Of a DNA stretch of 64,000 nucleotides, positions 27,452 through 34,930 are shown in pieces. The notes under the pieces were generated by a model, which was not told where the DNA came from, ran no database searches, and was given only the letters and a program-made list of their open reading frames with translations. Position 1 is the stretch's first letter. Every line of letters begins with the position of its first letter. The position numbers and the translations under genes were made by a program. Where the stretch lies: NCBI RefSeq assembly GCF_002923755.1, contig NZ_PGFZ01000014.1, positions 1-64,000 on the forward strand, in the 5' to 3' direction. Origin of the DNA: Methylovulum psychrotolerans (lineage in GTDB: Bacteria; Pseudomonadota; Gammaproteobacteria; Methylococcales; Methylomonadaceae).

Positions 27452-27907
27452 TTAGGAAAATACCGGGGCGTTAACCCAACTGTCATATCCGGGGGCTTTG
27501 GCACCGGCGGGGGTTACCCCGACAGTAGGCCATAGCAAACCTTCAGTATAGGCGGCTGGACTGACGACAAAGCTGTCGCCCTGTTCTCCGGTTCCGTAAG
27601 CGCCCCACCAGTCTTTTGGTAATTGATACCAAGTGCCGACAAACCAGAGCTTAATGATATTGCGGGTGACCGGGCCGAATTTCGGATCGTTGAAAATGGT
27701 ATTGCGCAACAGGTTATCCAACGTTGCGGCATCACCGTTTGCGGTGGCAACAATGGCTTGATATTGCAACAGCAGCTCATCTAAAGTGGCCGGGCCGATA
27801 ATCTTTTGCACGGTCTCAAAATAAGGTGCCGCCATGCCAGTACCCTGTAGCCTAAAGGTACTGAAACCTGTCAGTGTCACGGAAAAATCGATAAATAAAT
27901 CAAACAT
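27452..27907 (-). CDS. FAD-dependent sugar dehydrogenase small subunit (FAD-SLDH/FdhS type)
   Basis: A 151-residue protein. The opening FSVTLTGFSTFRLQGTGMA and the closing LLWPTVGVTPAGAKAPGYDSW correspond to the family pattern of small subunits of membrane-bound sorbitol, fructose and glucose dehydrogenases (LTG... and PTxxGGAPGYW). The family usually starts with a Tat signal that carries the catalytic subunit out of the cell. Here none is visible: GGGAGC sits directly before ATG 27907 and there is no upstream extension in frame that would add one. It lies downstream of the GMC catalytic gene with one gene in between. Confidence 0.7.
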   Translation of the reverse strand: MFDLFIDFSVTLTGFSTFRLQGTGMAAPYFETVQKIIGPATLDELLLQYQAIVATANGDAATLDNLLRNTIFNDPKFGPVTRNIIKLWFVGTWYQLPKDWWGAYGTGEQGDSFVVSPAAYTEGLLWPTVGVTPAGAKAPGYDSWVNAPVFS

Positions 27908-27934
27908 GTAGGTAGCTCCCGTTAATTCTTTAGG

Positions 27935-29038
27935 TTATGCCGCTCTCGAACCAAAGGTAGGGCCGGCATTAGTGCTCTCACCTTGGATAGGATTAGGGTT
28001 TCTGACTAATTGGCTGGCCAGTTCTTTTAAGCGGAACATACCGCCCACCGCCGGGATCAGGTATTCTGGTTTACCGTTATAAGCGTCAGTGATGTGGCGT
28101 AAAAAGTCATAATAAGCCGCTTCAAAGTCGCTGGCCGCCTGATAGACTTCAGTGCCTTGCGGATAATCCGTCAAATGCGCATTGCTTTTCAGGTCATAGA
28201 CGGCATCCCAATCGACCGTGAAAAAGTCGCCGCTCGGTTGGTTAACTGGGTCGCCGTGGACGTAATAGCGCCCTTTTTGGATTTGTTGGAAACGGTAATA
28301 GTGGCCAATTTCACCGCTGCTGCTATAAACAGAGTCTGCGTAACCCTCGCCCTGTTCGATAATCAAGTTAAGGGCCGCTTTGGCTGTTTCTAAGTTGTTG
28401 ACGACGATGATGTCGCCGCCCCCCGAATAATAATATTTGGGGCCGATTTGTAAGGCTTCATCGCCAGAAAACAACGCCTCGCCGAGTTGCGCATAAACGG
28501 TATCCAAACCGTCAATAATGGCTTCATAAAACTCGCCGATACTGTAAAAGTGCATATCCGCAGATTTGCCGCAAGCGATCAGAGCCTTATCAAGGATGCA
28601 ATGGCAATGCCGGTCTTTATGTTTATGGACTATATGGCCGCGTAAGCCGTGCGGGAGATGCACAGGCCTTAAGGCTGGGCGCTCGATATTCAAAAAAGTT
28701 TCGATAGCTTGTAGGGAAAACTTTTCCGTGCTGACCTGAAAATCCGTTTCCCCACTAGGTAAATAAGTCGGGTAGAGGGGGACAAAATCGGCTGCGGCCA
28801 AATCCGGCTTGCCGCCAATCGCATTTAAAACATTGGCAGCCAAGGTCAGATGCAACATCTCTTCAACCAGAGCGGCGCGGAGAATCAATGTGGCATCCAG
28901 GTTAGTACCCGGATGGATGGAATAAAGCGCGGTCAGGTATACGGGTATAGTGGAGTGTTCAAGCTGTAATGCCGTTTGCAGATAATGCTGCAACTCTTCT
29001 TTGCTGTTAATTTTGGCGCAGGCTGTGGTATGGTTCAT
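27935..29038 (-). CDS. Ferritin-like VioB-type (iminophenyl-pyruvate dimer synthase-like) domain protein
   Basis: A 367-residue protein. The N-terminal ~230 residues form a ferritin-like domain: LQTALQLEHSTIPVYLTALY, then RAALVEEMLHLTLAANVLNAIGG supply the Glu and His residues of a diiron-type or degenerate site. This is the domain shared with VioB/RebD/StaD, which couple oxidised tryptophan-derived imines. The VioA-type partner is absent; the adjacent flavoenzyme is a GMC protein. ATG 29038 has AGAGGA upstream (TTG 29053 is in frame but weaker). It lies 27 bases upstream of the small-subunit gene and 55 bases downstream of the GMC gene. Reaction unknown. Confidence 0.72.
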   Translation of the reverse strand: MNHTTACAKINSKEELQHYLQTALQLEHSTIPVYLTALYSIHPGTNLDATLILRAALVEEMLHLTLAANVLNAIGGKPDLAAADFVPLYPTYLPSGETDFQVSTEKFSLQAIETFLNIERPALRPVHLPHGLRGHIVHKHKDRHCHCILDKALIACGKSADMHFYSIGEFYEAIIDGLDTVYAQLGEALFSGDEALQIGPKYYYSGGGDIIVVNNLETAKAALNLIIEQGEGYADSVYSSSGEIGHYYRFQQIQKGRYYVHGDPVNQPSGDFFTVDWDAVYDLKSNAHLTDYPQGTEVYQAASDFEAAYYDFLRHITDAYNGKPEYLIPAVGGMFRLKELASQLVRNPNPIQGESTNAGPTFGSRAA

Positions 29039-29093
29039 GTATGTCCTCTTCAAATAAAAGTAGGGTTATCAATAGCGCGTGGATATATCCGGC

Positions 29094-30956
29094 CTAAGCC
29101 GTTTGTAAATCCCGCAAAATTTGCTCGATGCTCATATAGCACATAGCGGCTAAGGTGAGGGTGGTATTTGAGGTTGCGATGCTTGGCAAACTGCCGCTGC
29201 CTACCAGATAAAGGTTGTCGTGGTCCCAAGAACGTTGGTTGCGGTCTACCACAGAATCGGCGGAACTGCTGCCCATGATATGGGTGCCTGAAAAATGGTT
29301 ACCGCCCCGTGCGATCATCTCTTGGCCGTTATAGATCAAGTAGCCGAAAGAACTGGGGTCGTAATAGGTGTGATCTTCAACGCCGATCTGCGCGAAAATT
29401 TCCTTGGACAATTTACGCCCATACGCCATCCCCGCTAAGCTATAATCGGACAGGCTATAAGTGATGACCGGACGGTAATTGCCGATTTGGTCGGTGTAGC
29501 TTGGATCAATAGTGATGCGGTTATTGGGATCAGGCAATTGCTCGACCATGAACGCCAGCAACAATTGGCGCGAGACGTTATTAACCAGTCCGTTGCGTAG
29601 GTCAGTCCCATATTGCTGCTGATTATCGACCAGATCCAGCAAGTCCGTTGTCGGTGAGCCGGTTGCCCAGCCCCAGCCTTCGTTATGGATGTCGATACGG
29701 AAGCCTGCATGTTGGCTGCGGAACTGCCCGCTACGGATCTCTTCGATACCCGATGTGCCTTGCGGGCCGCGCATTGTGCCGGAAATTTCCGGCATCAGGC
29801 CCCAGGCATGGATATACGGATGATCCATTAGATTTCTGCCAACCATATCGCTGCTGCTGTTTAAGCCGGAAGCCAGCATCAGCTTGGCGTTTTCTATAGG
29901 GTTGGCGGCCAAGACAAATACCCGCCCTTGTACCGTGCCTTCGGTATATTCGGGTAAAGCGGGGTCTTGGTAGGATTTATAATGGATACGCGTGACCCGT
30001 TGGCTATCAGGATCTATGTCTATTTTGTGGGCGACCGCTTGGGAAATGATCTCGGTATTGCCGGTTTGTAAGGCTTTATACAGGGTTTTTCTGGCATCAT
30101 ATTTGGCTTGTACCGGACAAATGGGCACACAGTTGCCGTTACCTTGGCAACGCTCGCCCATTTCTTCTTGGTTAGTGCCTAGTGCGCCAACGGGTACATA
30201 GCCCTTGCCGCCATCATAGTTTGGGTTGGGGACACCGTTACGCGCTTGGGGGATACTGCGCACCAACAAACTCCGCGCTTCGCCGCTTTCGAGTGTGATG
30301 GTCATGCCATCGACATGTTTAGCGACCATCTTGTCCAGATAGGAAACCGGAATCCTTTCCATAGGAAACACATAATTGGGGTCAAAGGTAATATCAAAAT
30401 AGCGTTGGTCGTCAACATCGGCAGCTACGCCCAATTCCCGTTCCGCTATATTGTAATAAGGGTTAAGGGTTTCATAATCGTAAGGCCAGTCGCGGCCTTG
30501 TCCGAATAAGGTTTGCATTTTAAAGTCTTCCGGCAACATACGCAGGCAAGTGGCTTGCCAATGCAAGGTCGTACCGCCCAAGACGCGGGTATAAGTGCTT
30601 TCTAAAGGCAAGGTGCCCAATTGCACAAAATAGCCTTTGGTGTCAGGTACGCCGGGAGTGAGCTTGTCGACATCCAGGCTACTGGGGCTTTGCGCGTTGG
30701 CGTTAAAGGGGTAAGGGGCGTTGTTGTCTTTGTTGATATTGCCATAAAAGGTTTCGATATACTTGTTGTAACCGTTCATGGTGTAAATGTTTTCCGGACC
30801 GGCTTCCAAGATCAGCACCGACTTGCCTTGGCTGCTGAGTTCTTTGGCAATAATTGCGCCGCTAACTCCCGACCCTACGATAACGACATCATAGATTTTT
30901 TCCGCAAAGCGGGCATGATCGCTTTGGCAGCGGCATACATGTGAATACTTCGGCAT
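29094..30956 (-). CDS. GMC oxidoreductase with [3Fe-4S]-type cysteines (FAD-GDH/FdhL-like catalytic subunit)
   Basis: A 620-residue flavoenzyme. The FAD dinucleotide motif is VVIVGSGVSG (24-33) with LEAGPE at the end of the second strand. Cysteines 270, 276 and 280 in CQGNGNCVPICP give C-x5-C-x3-C, the spacing that binds a [3Fe-4S] cluster in FAD-dependent glucose and fructose dehydrogenases. The catalytic His/Asn pair typical of GMC enzymes lies in GNHFSGTHIMG and near ATSNTTLTLA. With the small subunit two genes downstream it should form a sugar or polyol dehydrogenase that donates electrons to a cytochrome or quinone. No signal peptide is visible. It is the first gene of the cluster, with a strong AAGGAG site. 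Confidence 0.85.
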   Translation of the reverse strand: MPKYSHVCRCQSDHARFAEKIYDVVIVGSGVSGAIIAKELSSQGKSVLILEAGPENIYTMNGYNKYIETFYGNINKDNNAPYPFNANAQSPSSLDVDKLTPGVPDTKGYFVQLGTLPLESTYTRVLGGTTLHWQATCLRMLPEDFKMQTLFGQGRDWPYDYETLNPYYNIAERELGVAADVDDQRYFDITFDPNYVFPMERIPVSYLDKMVAKHVDGMTITLESGEARSLLVRSIPQARNGVPNPNYDGGKGYVPVGALGTNQEEMGERCQGNGNCVPICPVQAKYDARKTLYKALQTGNTEIISQAVAHKIDIDPDSQRVTRIHYKSYQDPALPEYTEGTVQGRVFVLAANPIENAKLMLASGLNSSSDMVGRNLMDHPYIHAWGLMPEISGTMRGPQGTSGIEEIRSGQFRSQHAGFRIDIHNEGWGWATGSPTTDLLDLVDNQQQYGTDLRNGLVNNVSRQLLLAFMVEQLPDPNNRITIDPSYTDQIGNYRPVITYSLSDYSLAGMAYGRKLSKEIFAQIGVEDHTYYDPSSFGYLIYNGQEMIARGGNHFSGTHIMGSSSADSVVDRNQRSWDHDNLYLVGSGSLPSIATSNTTLTLAAMCYMSIEQILRDLQTA

Positions 30957-31665
30957 TGCATGACTCCTTAAGGTTTATTAATGGACATCTAAAAGAAAAG
31001 GGTGGTACTCATGTTAGGCTGCCAAAACAGCTGGCCACCCTAAAAAAACAACAACGGATACTAACTTTTATGTTGAGTTGACCCGTCAAGCTGAAAGCCC
31101 TTAAACTAAGAGCTTTGCCCGAAAAATTAATCTGTTCAACAGAAAATAAATTGGGGTATAAGCACTTTTTTCTGTATAAAAGCCAAGCGCCTATTACCCA
31201 TGATAAAGTTATTAACGTTTAAGCATCACAAATAGATAAAAATTAACGCATAAAATAATAAGACACTAATAGTTAGTTGCCTCGATTTTTTAAATCCTGA
31301 GAATTTATAACAAAATAAAAAAATAAATGAAATTAATTATTACCTATAAAAAAGTGAATATTCCACAAAAATTGTTTAACAACAAAAAAGTGCTTGATTT
31401 GAAAAAGAAAAACATTTGTGTACTGAAATAAATTTTTGCCTGTTTTTATTATGTGGCGCCAATATTAGCTTATCTGCTTGGCAAGCAGTACCCCGTTGGG
31501 GCTACCCATTAAGTACCTCCTCATCGTGATAGCAGACAACGCTTTTATGGTTGCTTGGCGGTAACTAACTGAACAAAGCCCACCGGTATGGATACTATTT
31601 GTCGGCAAACTATTTTGCCTATACTAAAGGGTGCTATGATTTTTATAGATGCGGCGCATCGGTGT
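30957..31665. other. AT-rich intergenic region upstream of the GMC cluster
   Basis: About 700 bases without a supportable gene, between divergent transcription units. It is strongly AT-rich at 31080-31440. Two small perfect hairpins lie side by side: CTGCTT-GGC-AAGCAG (31474-31488) and CCCC-GTT-GGGG (31491-31501). The promoter of the minus-strand cluster must lie here, but I could not pick a convincing one. Confidence 0.5.
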
Positions 31666-31796
31666 AAGTAGTGGTTCATAAGTCTTTTAACATTTTTATC
31701 TCCGACTTGCTCCTAAGCGAAGCCCCGTTCCCTGAGCGAAGCAGAAGGGAGCGGGGTAAAATTCACAAATGTTAAAAAATATATGAACACCTACTT
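31666..31796. mobile_element. MITE-like palindromic element, about 131 bp
   Basis: The ends are long imperfect inverted repeats: AAGTAGTGGTTCATAAGTC at the left and, on the other strand, AAGTAGGTGTTCATATATT at the right, continuing into TTTTAACATTT on both sides, with roughly 26 of 32 positions identical. Between them sits a second hairpin, CCCCGTTCCCT/AGGGAGCGGGG (31723-31733 and 31746-31756), with CTGAGCGAAGCAG in the loop, which looks like a common dispersed palindrome. There is no coding capacity and no obvious target duplication. Non-autonomous transposable element or complex palindromic repeat. Confidence 0.6.
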
Positions 31797-31852
31797 ATTG
31801 ATTAACATGAAACCCGTACTATCCAGAGGTATCCCATTTGCGCCATACTACT

Positions 31853-32626
31853 ATGCTAAACCCTTACACCTCTTTGATAATTTTGGCTTCATTGGCCTGT
31901 TTGCTAATGCCAAAACCTGTTTGGGCGGCGCGGATGGACGGTTTTCCCGCTATTATCTTATGGGCATGGGAGCGGGCAGAAGATTTGCGTTTTTTGCCTA
32001 GCGAACGTTTTGGGGTGGCTTTTTTGGCGCAAACCCTGCGCTTACAAGAAGACACACTGCTGGTGAACCCCCGCCGCCAAGCTTTGAAAGTGTCGCCCAC
32101 CACCCGTTTGATAGCGGTAACACGCATCGAAACCCATAAAAAAAGCCACCAGCGGGCGGCTTTGTCAGCGGCACAACGTGAAGCGATCATCCAAAGGGTG
32201 TTGCAGACCGCCGCCCTTAAAAATATTTCGGCAGTACAAATAGATTTTGATGCCAAAGTCTCGGAACGGGAATTTTACCGCCAATTTCTCATTACCCTGC
32301 GTAGCCGCTTAGCGGCGGATATTGCCTTATCCATAACGGCGTTGGCTTCTTTCTGTCTCGGTGATGGTTGGATTAATGGCTTGCCCGTAGATGAAGCGGT
32401 GCCGATGATTTTCCGTATGGGAATTGACGCGAAGAAAGTGCGGCACTTTTTGGCTGAAGGCAACGATTTTTCTGTGCCGTTATGTCAACAAAGTTACGGC
32501 ATCGCTACCGACGAAGCCGAACCGCCACAGCATTTCGTTAAGCTTCGGCAACGCCGTTTGTATGTATTTAAGGGACGGCATGATGGCTGGAAACTCTCTG
32601 ACCTAGATTTTTTAACACACCGCTAA
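31853..32626 (+). CDS. Exported DUF3142 family protein
   Basis: A 257-residue protein beginning MLNPYTSLIILASLACLL with signal peptide cleavage near PVWA-A. The conserved core AVQIDFDAKVSEREFY, LSITALASFCLGDGW and LPVDEAVPMIFRMG defines DUF3142, whose fold resembles TIM-barrel glycosidase-like domains. The aspartates in QIDFDA are the likeliest functional residues. A TTG at 31838 in frame is a weaker start. The next gene follows after 34 bases and is probably co-transcribed. Function unknown. Confidence 0.72.
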   Translation: MLNPYTSLIILASLACLLMPKPVWAARMDGFPAIILWAWERAEDLRFLPSERFGVAFLAQTLRLQEDTLLVNPRRQALKVSPTTRLIAVTRIETHKKSHQRAALSAAQREAIIQRVLQTAALKNISAVQIDFDAKVSEREFYRQFLITLRSRLAADIALSITALASFCLGDGWINGLPVDEAVPMIFRMGIDAKKVRHFLAEGNDFSVPLCQQSYGIATDEAEPPQHFVKLRQRRLYVFKGRHDGWKLSDLDFLTHR

Positions 32627-32660
32627 CCCTTCATGCCCCCCCGATCACCAAGAATCCGCC

Positions 32661-34877
32661 ATGCACATCTTATCAAGACCCACTGTTAAACTAGCCTGGG
32701 GCATCGTCCTGCTCATGTCGGTTAGCTTACCGATACGAGCTGGCTCGTCATTGCCGCTGCCCATTTTTACTATAGCGGAACGCCCCGAAAATTTTGAGGA
32801 ATTCAGCCAAGGTAAGCTGGGCATTATCCATGGCCAGTTATACCGTCCGGCGTTATTCGCGGCTTATCGGTCGTTAAGCAGTCAGCCCTTTTCGGCCACC
32901 GAACAACAAGCGTTGCTCCGCAGTTGGCAAAATATTTATGAGAGGACAGACGTAAAGCAAGACCAAAACACCACCGCGCTCAACAATTGGTTGGCGGCGC
33001 GGCAAGCCGTGTCAGCCGACGCGCCCAAGCCGGATATTAATGCGTTCAGACAAGGCAAAGACTATGCGTCTTATGCCAATTGCACCCCCGGCGCATTCGA
33101 TAACGCCCGCAAAATATTAGCGGCTAGAATAAGCCGCTACACTGCCGCCAACGCCTTTGTTAAAGAGTGGCTGCAAGGCCAAGACCAAGTGTTTGCCAAT
33201 TGCGCAAAAAACCAAGCCCTGCCCAACCCCGCACCCGCCGACGCACCTGCTTGGCTAAAGCAGGATCGGGCTTACCAAATAGCTGCCGCGCATTTTTACG
33301 CCGAGGATTATACCGCCGCCCAAGCAGACTTTAGCCACATCGCCCAAGACCCCCATTCCGAATGGCAACCGTTAGCGGCGTATCTATTGGCCAGGGTCGC
33401 GGTGCGCAAAGCCGCTGACCAAGCCGCCATCGATCAGATTAATGCCGTCTTGGCCAATAGCCAATTGGCGGCTTACCACAACGCCGCCAAGCAATTGGCA
33501 AACTACGTCAATTTCCGCTTGCAGCCCCGGCAACGGCACGCCGAACTGGCGAAACTACTGGTGCAGGCCAAAGACAACCCCCAGTTTTACCAAGACCTGA
33601 CCGACTATCGGCGCTTACTGGACAAAGCTGAGCTACACGATGATGAAGACAATACTGAAGCGTTAAAACGCCAGAACGAATTTCGCCAAGACAGTGACTT
33701 AAGCGACTGGATTTTTACCGTACAGGCTAAAGATGACGACAAAACCGCCTTCAGCCATGCCTTAGTGCGTTGGCAAAGCGGCCGCACTCTGCCTTGGTTA
33801 GTGGCCAGCTTGCTCAAAGCCCCCGCTAAGGCCGCCGCTGCCGCCGCCCTGATCGCCGCCAGCGCCAGCGTCGGCCGCGAATCGCCCGCCTATCTGACCG
33901 TCAATTACCACGCCGTCCGCCTGCTGATGGCGCAAGGTAAAAATGCACAGGCACGGGCAAAACTCGATGCCTTACTCGCCAAGCCGTTGCCGGGTCACGC
34001 CAAACTAGCAGCCAACCAATTTTATGGCCAACGCTTGCTATTGGCGCAAACCCCCGACGAATTTGTCAAATACGCCCAACGGCAAACGCCGTTTTTGGCG
34101 TTAGAAGACAGTTATGAACTGGTTGACCCTAAAACTGACGGTGGCGCGATGTTCGATGCCGATGCCACCAGTATTTTCAATGTGCTAATGCCGCTATCGG
34201 TATTAAAAACCTTCGCCTTACACCCTGCCCTGCCCAAAGACCTGAAAAGCCGTCTGCTGATTTCGGTATGGACCCGCGCCGTGTTACTGGGTGATGATGC
34301 CAGCGCCGTAGCATTTGCCCCGCACCTAGGCAAATATCTGCCGACACTAAAACCGTTTCTCAAGCAATACCAACAGGCCAACACCCCGGAGCAACGCCAT
34401 ACCAGTGCGCTGTGGTTAATACTCAACAACCCTGCCATGCGCCCGCTGGTGAACAAAGCTGAGGGCCGTTGGGTGGAGATTAACGAAATTGACGATTTTC
34501 GTGATAACTGGTGGTGCGACAACCAGGCCGACCAATACCCTTCAGGTAGCGCCGATAACCTGCCTGTCGGGCCGCCCCCGGCTTTTCTGACCGCCGCCGA
34601 GCTTAAGCAAGCCGCCAAAGAAAACGCCCAAATCACCGCCTTGACCGGAGCAGCCAATTATTTGACCGCCCAGACCCTACAATGGGCCAAAGCCTCCGCT
34701 ACCGACCCGCGTATACCCGAAGCCCTGTATCTGGCAGTACGGACAACCCGCTACGGCTGCACAGACTGCGCCACCAAAAACTATTCCAAAGCCGCATTTG
34801 AGCTACTGGCGCACCATTATCGGGGTTCGGTATGGCAACGCAAAACTCCTTACTGGTTTGGCCGATGCGATCAATAA
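32661..34877 (+). CDS. Exported hypothetical protein with helical (TPR-like) repeats, 738 aa
   Basis: A large periplasmic or lipid-free exported protein: signal peptide with core GIVLLMSVSLPI and cleavage near RAG-S. The body is Ala/Gln/Lys-rich and helical, with TPR-like stretches such as AYQIAAAHFYAEDYTAAQADF (around residue 210) and later ARAKLDALLAKPLPGHAKLAA. Cysteines near the C-terminus (YGCTDCATKNY) may form a disulfide or bind metal. It accompanies the DUF3142 gene, and the two probably work together at the cell envelope. No function can be assigned. Confidence 0.68.
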   Translation: MHILSRPTVKLAWGIVLLMSVSLPIRAGSSLPLPIFTIAERPENFEEFSQGKLGIIHGQLYRPALFAAYRSLSSQPFSATEQQALLRSWQNIYERTDVKQDQNTTALNNWLAARQAVSADAPKPDINAFRQGKDYASYANCTPGAFDNARKILAARISRYTAANAFVKEWLQGQDQVFANCAKNQALPNPAPADAPAWLKQDRAYQIAAAHFYAEDYTAAQADFSHIAQDPHSEWQPLAAYLLARVAVRKAADQAAIDQINAVLANSQLAAYHNAAKQLANYVNFRLQPRQRHAELAKLLVQAKDNPQFYQDLTDYRRLLDKAELHDDEDNTEALKRQNEFRQDSDLSDWIFTVQAKDDDKTAFSHALVRWQSGRTLPWLVASLLKAPAKAAAAAALIAASASVGRESPAYLTVNYHAVRLLMAQGKNAQARAKLDALLAKPLPGHAKLAANQFYGQRLLLAQTPDEFVKYAQRQTPFLALEDSYELVDPKTDGGAMFDADATSIFNVLMPLSVLKTFALHPALPKDLKSRLLISVWTRAVLLGDDASAVAFAPHLGKYLPTLKPFLKQYQQANTPEQRHTSALWLILNNPAMRPLVNKAEGRWVEINEIDDFRDNWWCDNQADQYPSGSADNLPVGPPPAFLTAAELKQAAKENAQITALTGAANYLTAQTLQWAKASATDPRIPEALYLAVRTTRYGCTDCATKNYSKAAFELLAHHYRGSVWQRKTPYWFGRCDQ

Positions 34878-34879
34878 AC

Positions 34880-34913
34880 GGATGCTAACCCTAAAATTTA
34901 GAATGTGGCATCC
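34880..34913. terminator. Weak hairpin between convergent genes
   Basis: GGATGC (34880-34885) pairs with GCATCC (34908-34913); inside lies CTAAA-A-TTTAG (34891-34901). It sits in the 53-base gap between the plus-strand helical-repeat gene and nifA on the minus strand. No strong T-run; tentative bidirectional terminator. Confidence 0.3.
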
Positions 34914-34930
34914 AAAGAGGAACCGCTTTT

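Noticed and set aside
31783-32001. A 72-codon plus-strand frame overlapping the start of the DUF3142 gene.
   Set aside because: It is out of frame with the DUF3142 gene, which has a clear signal peptide and family motifs.
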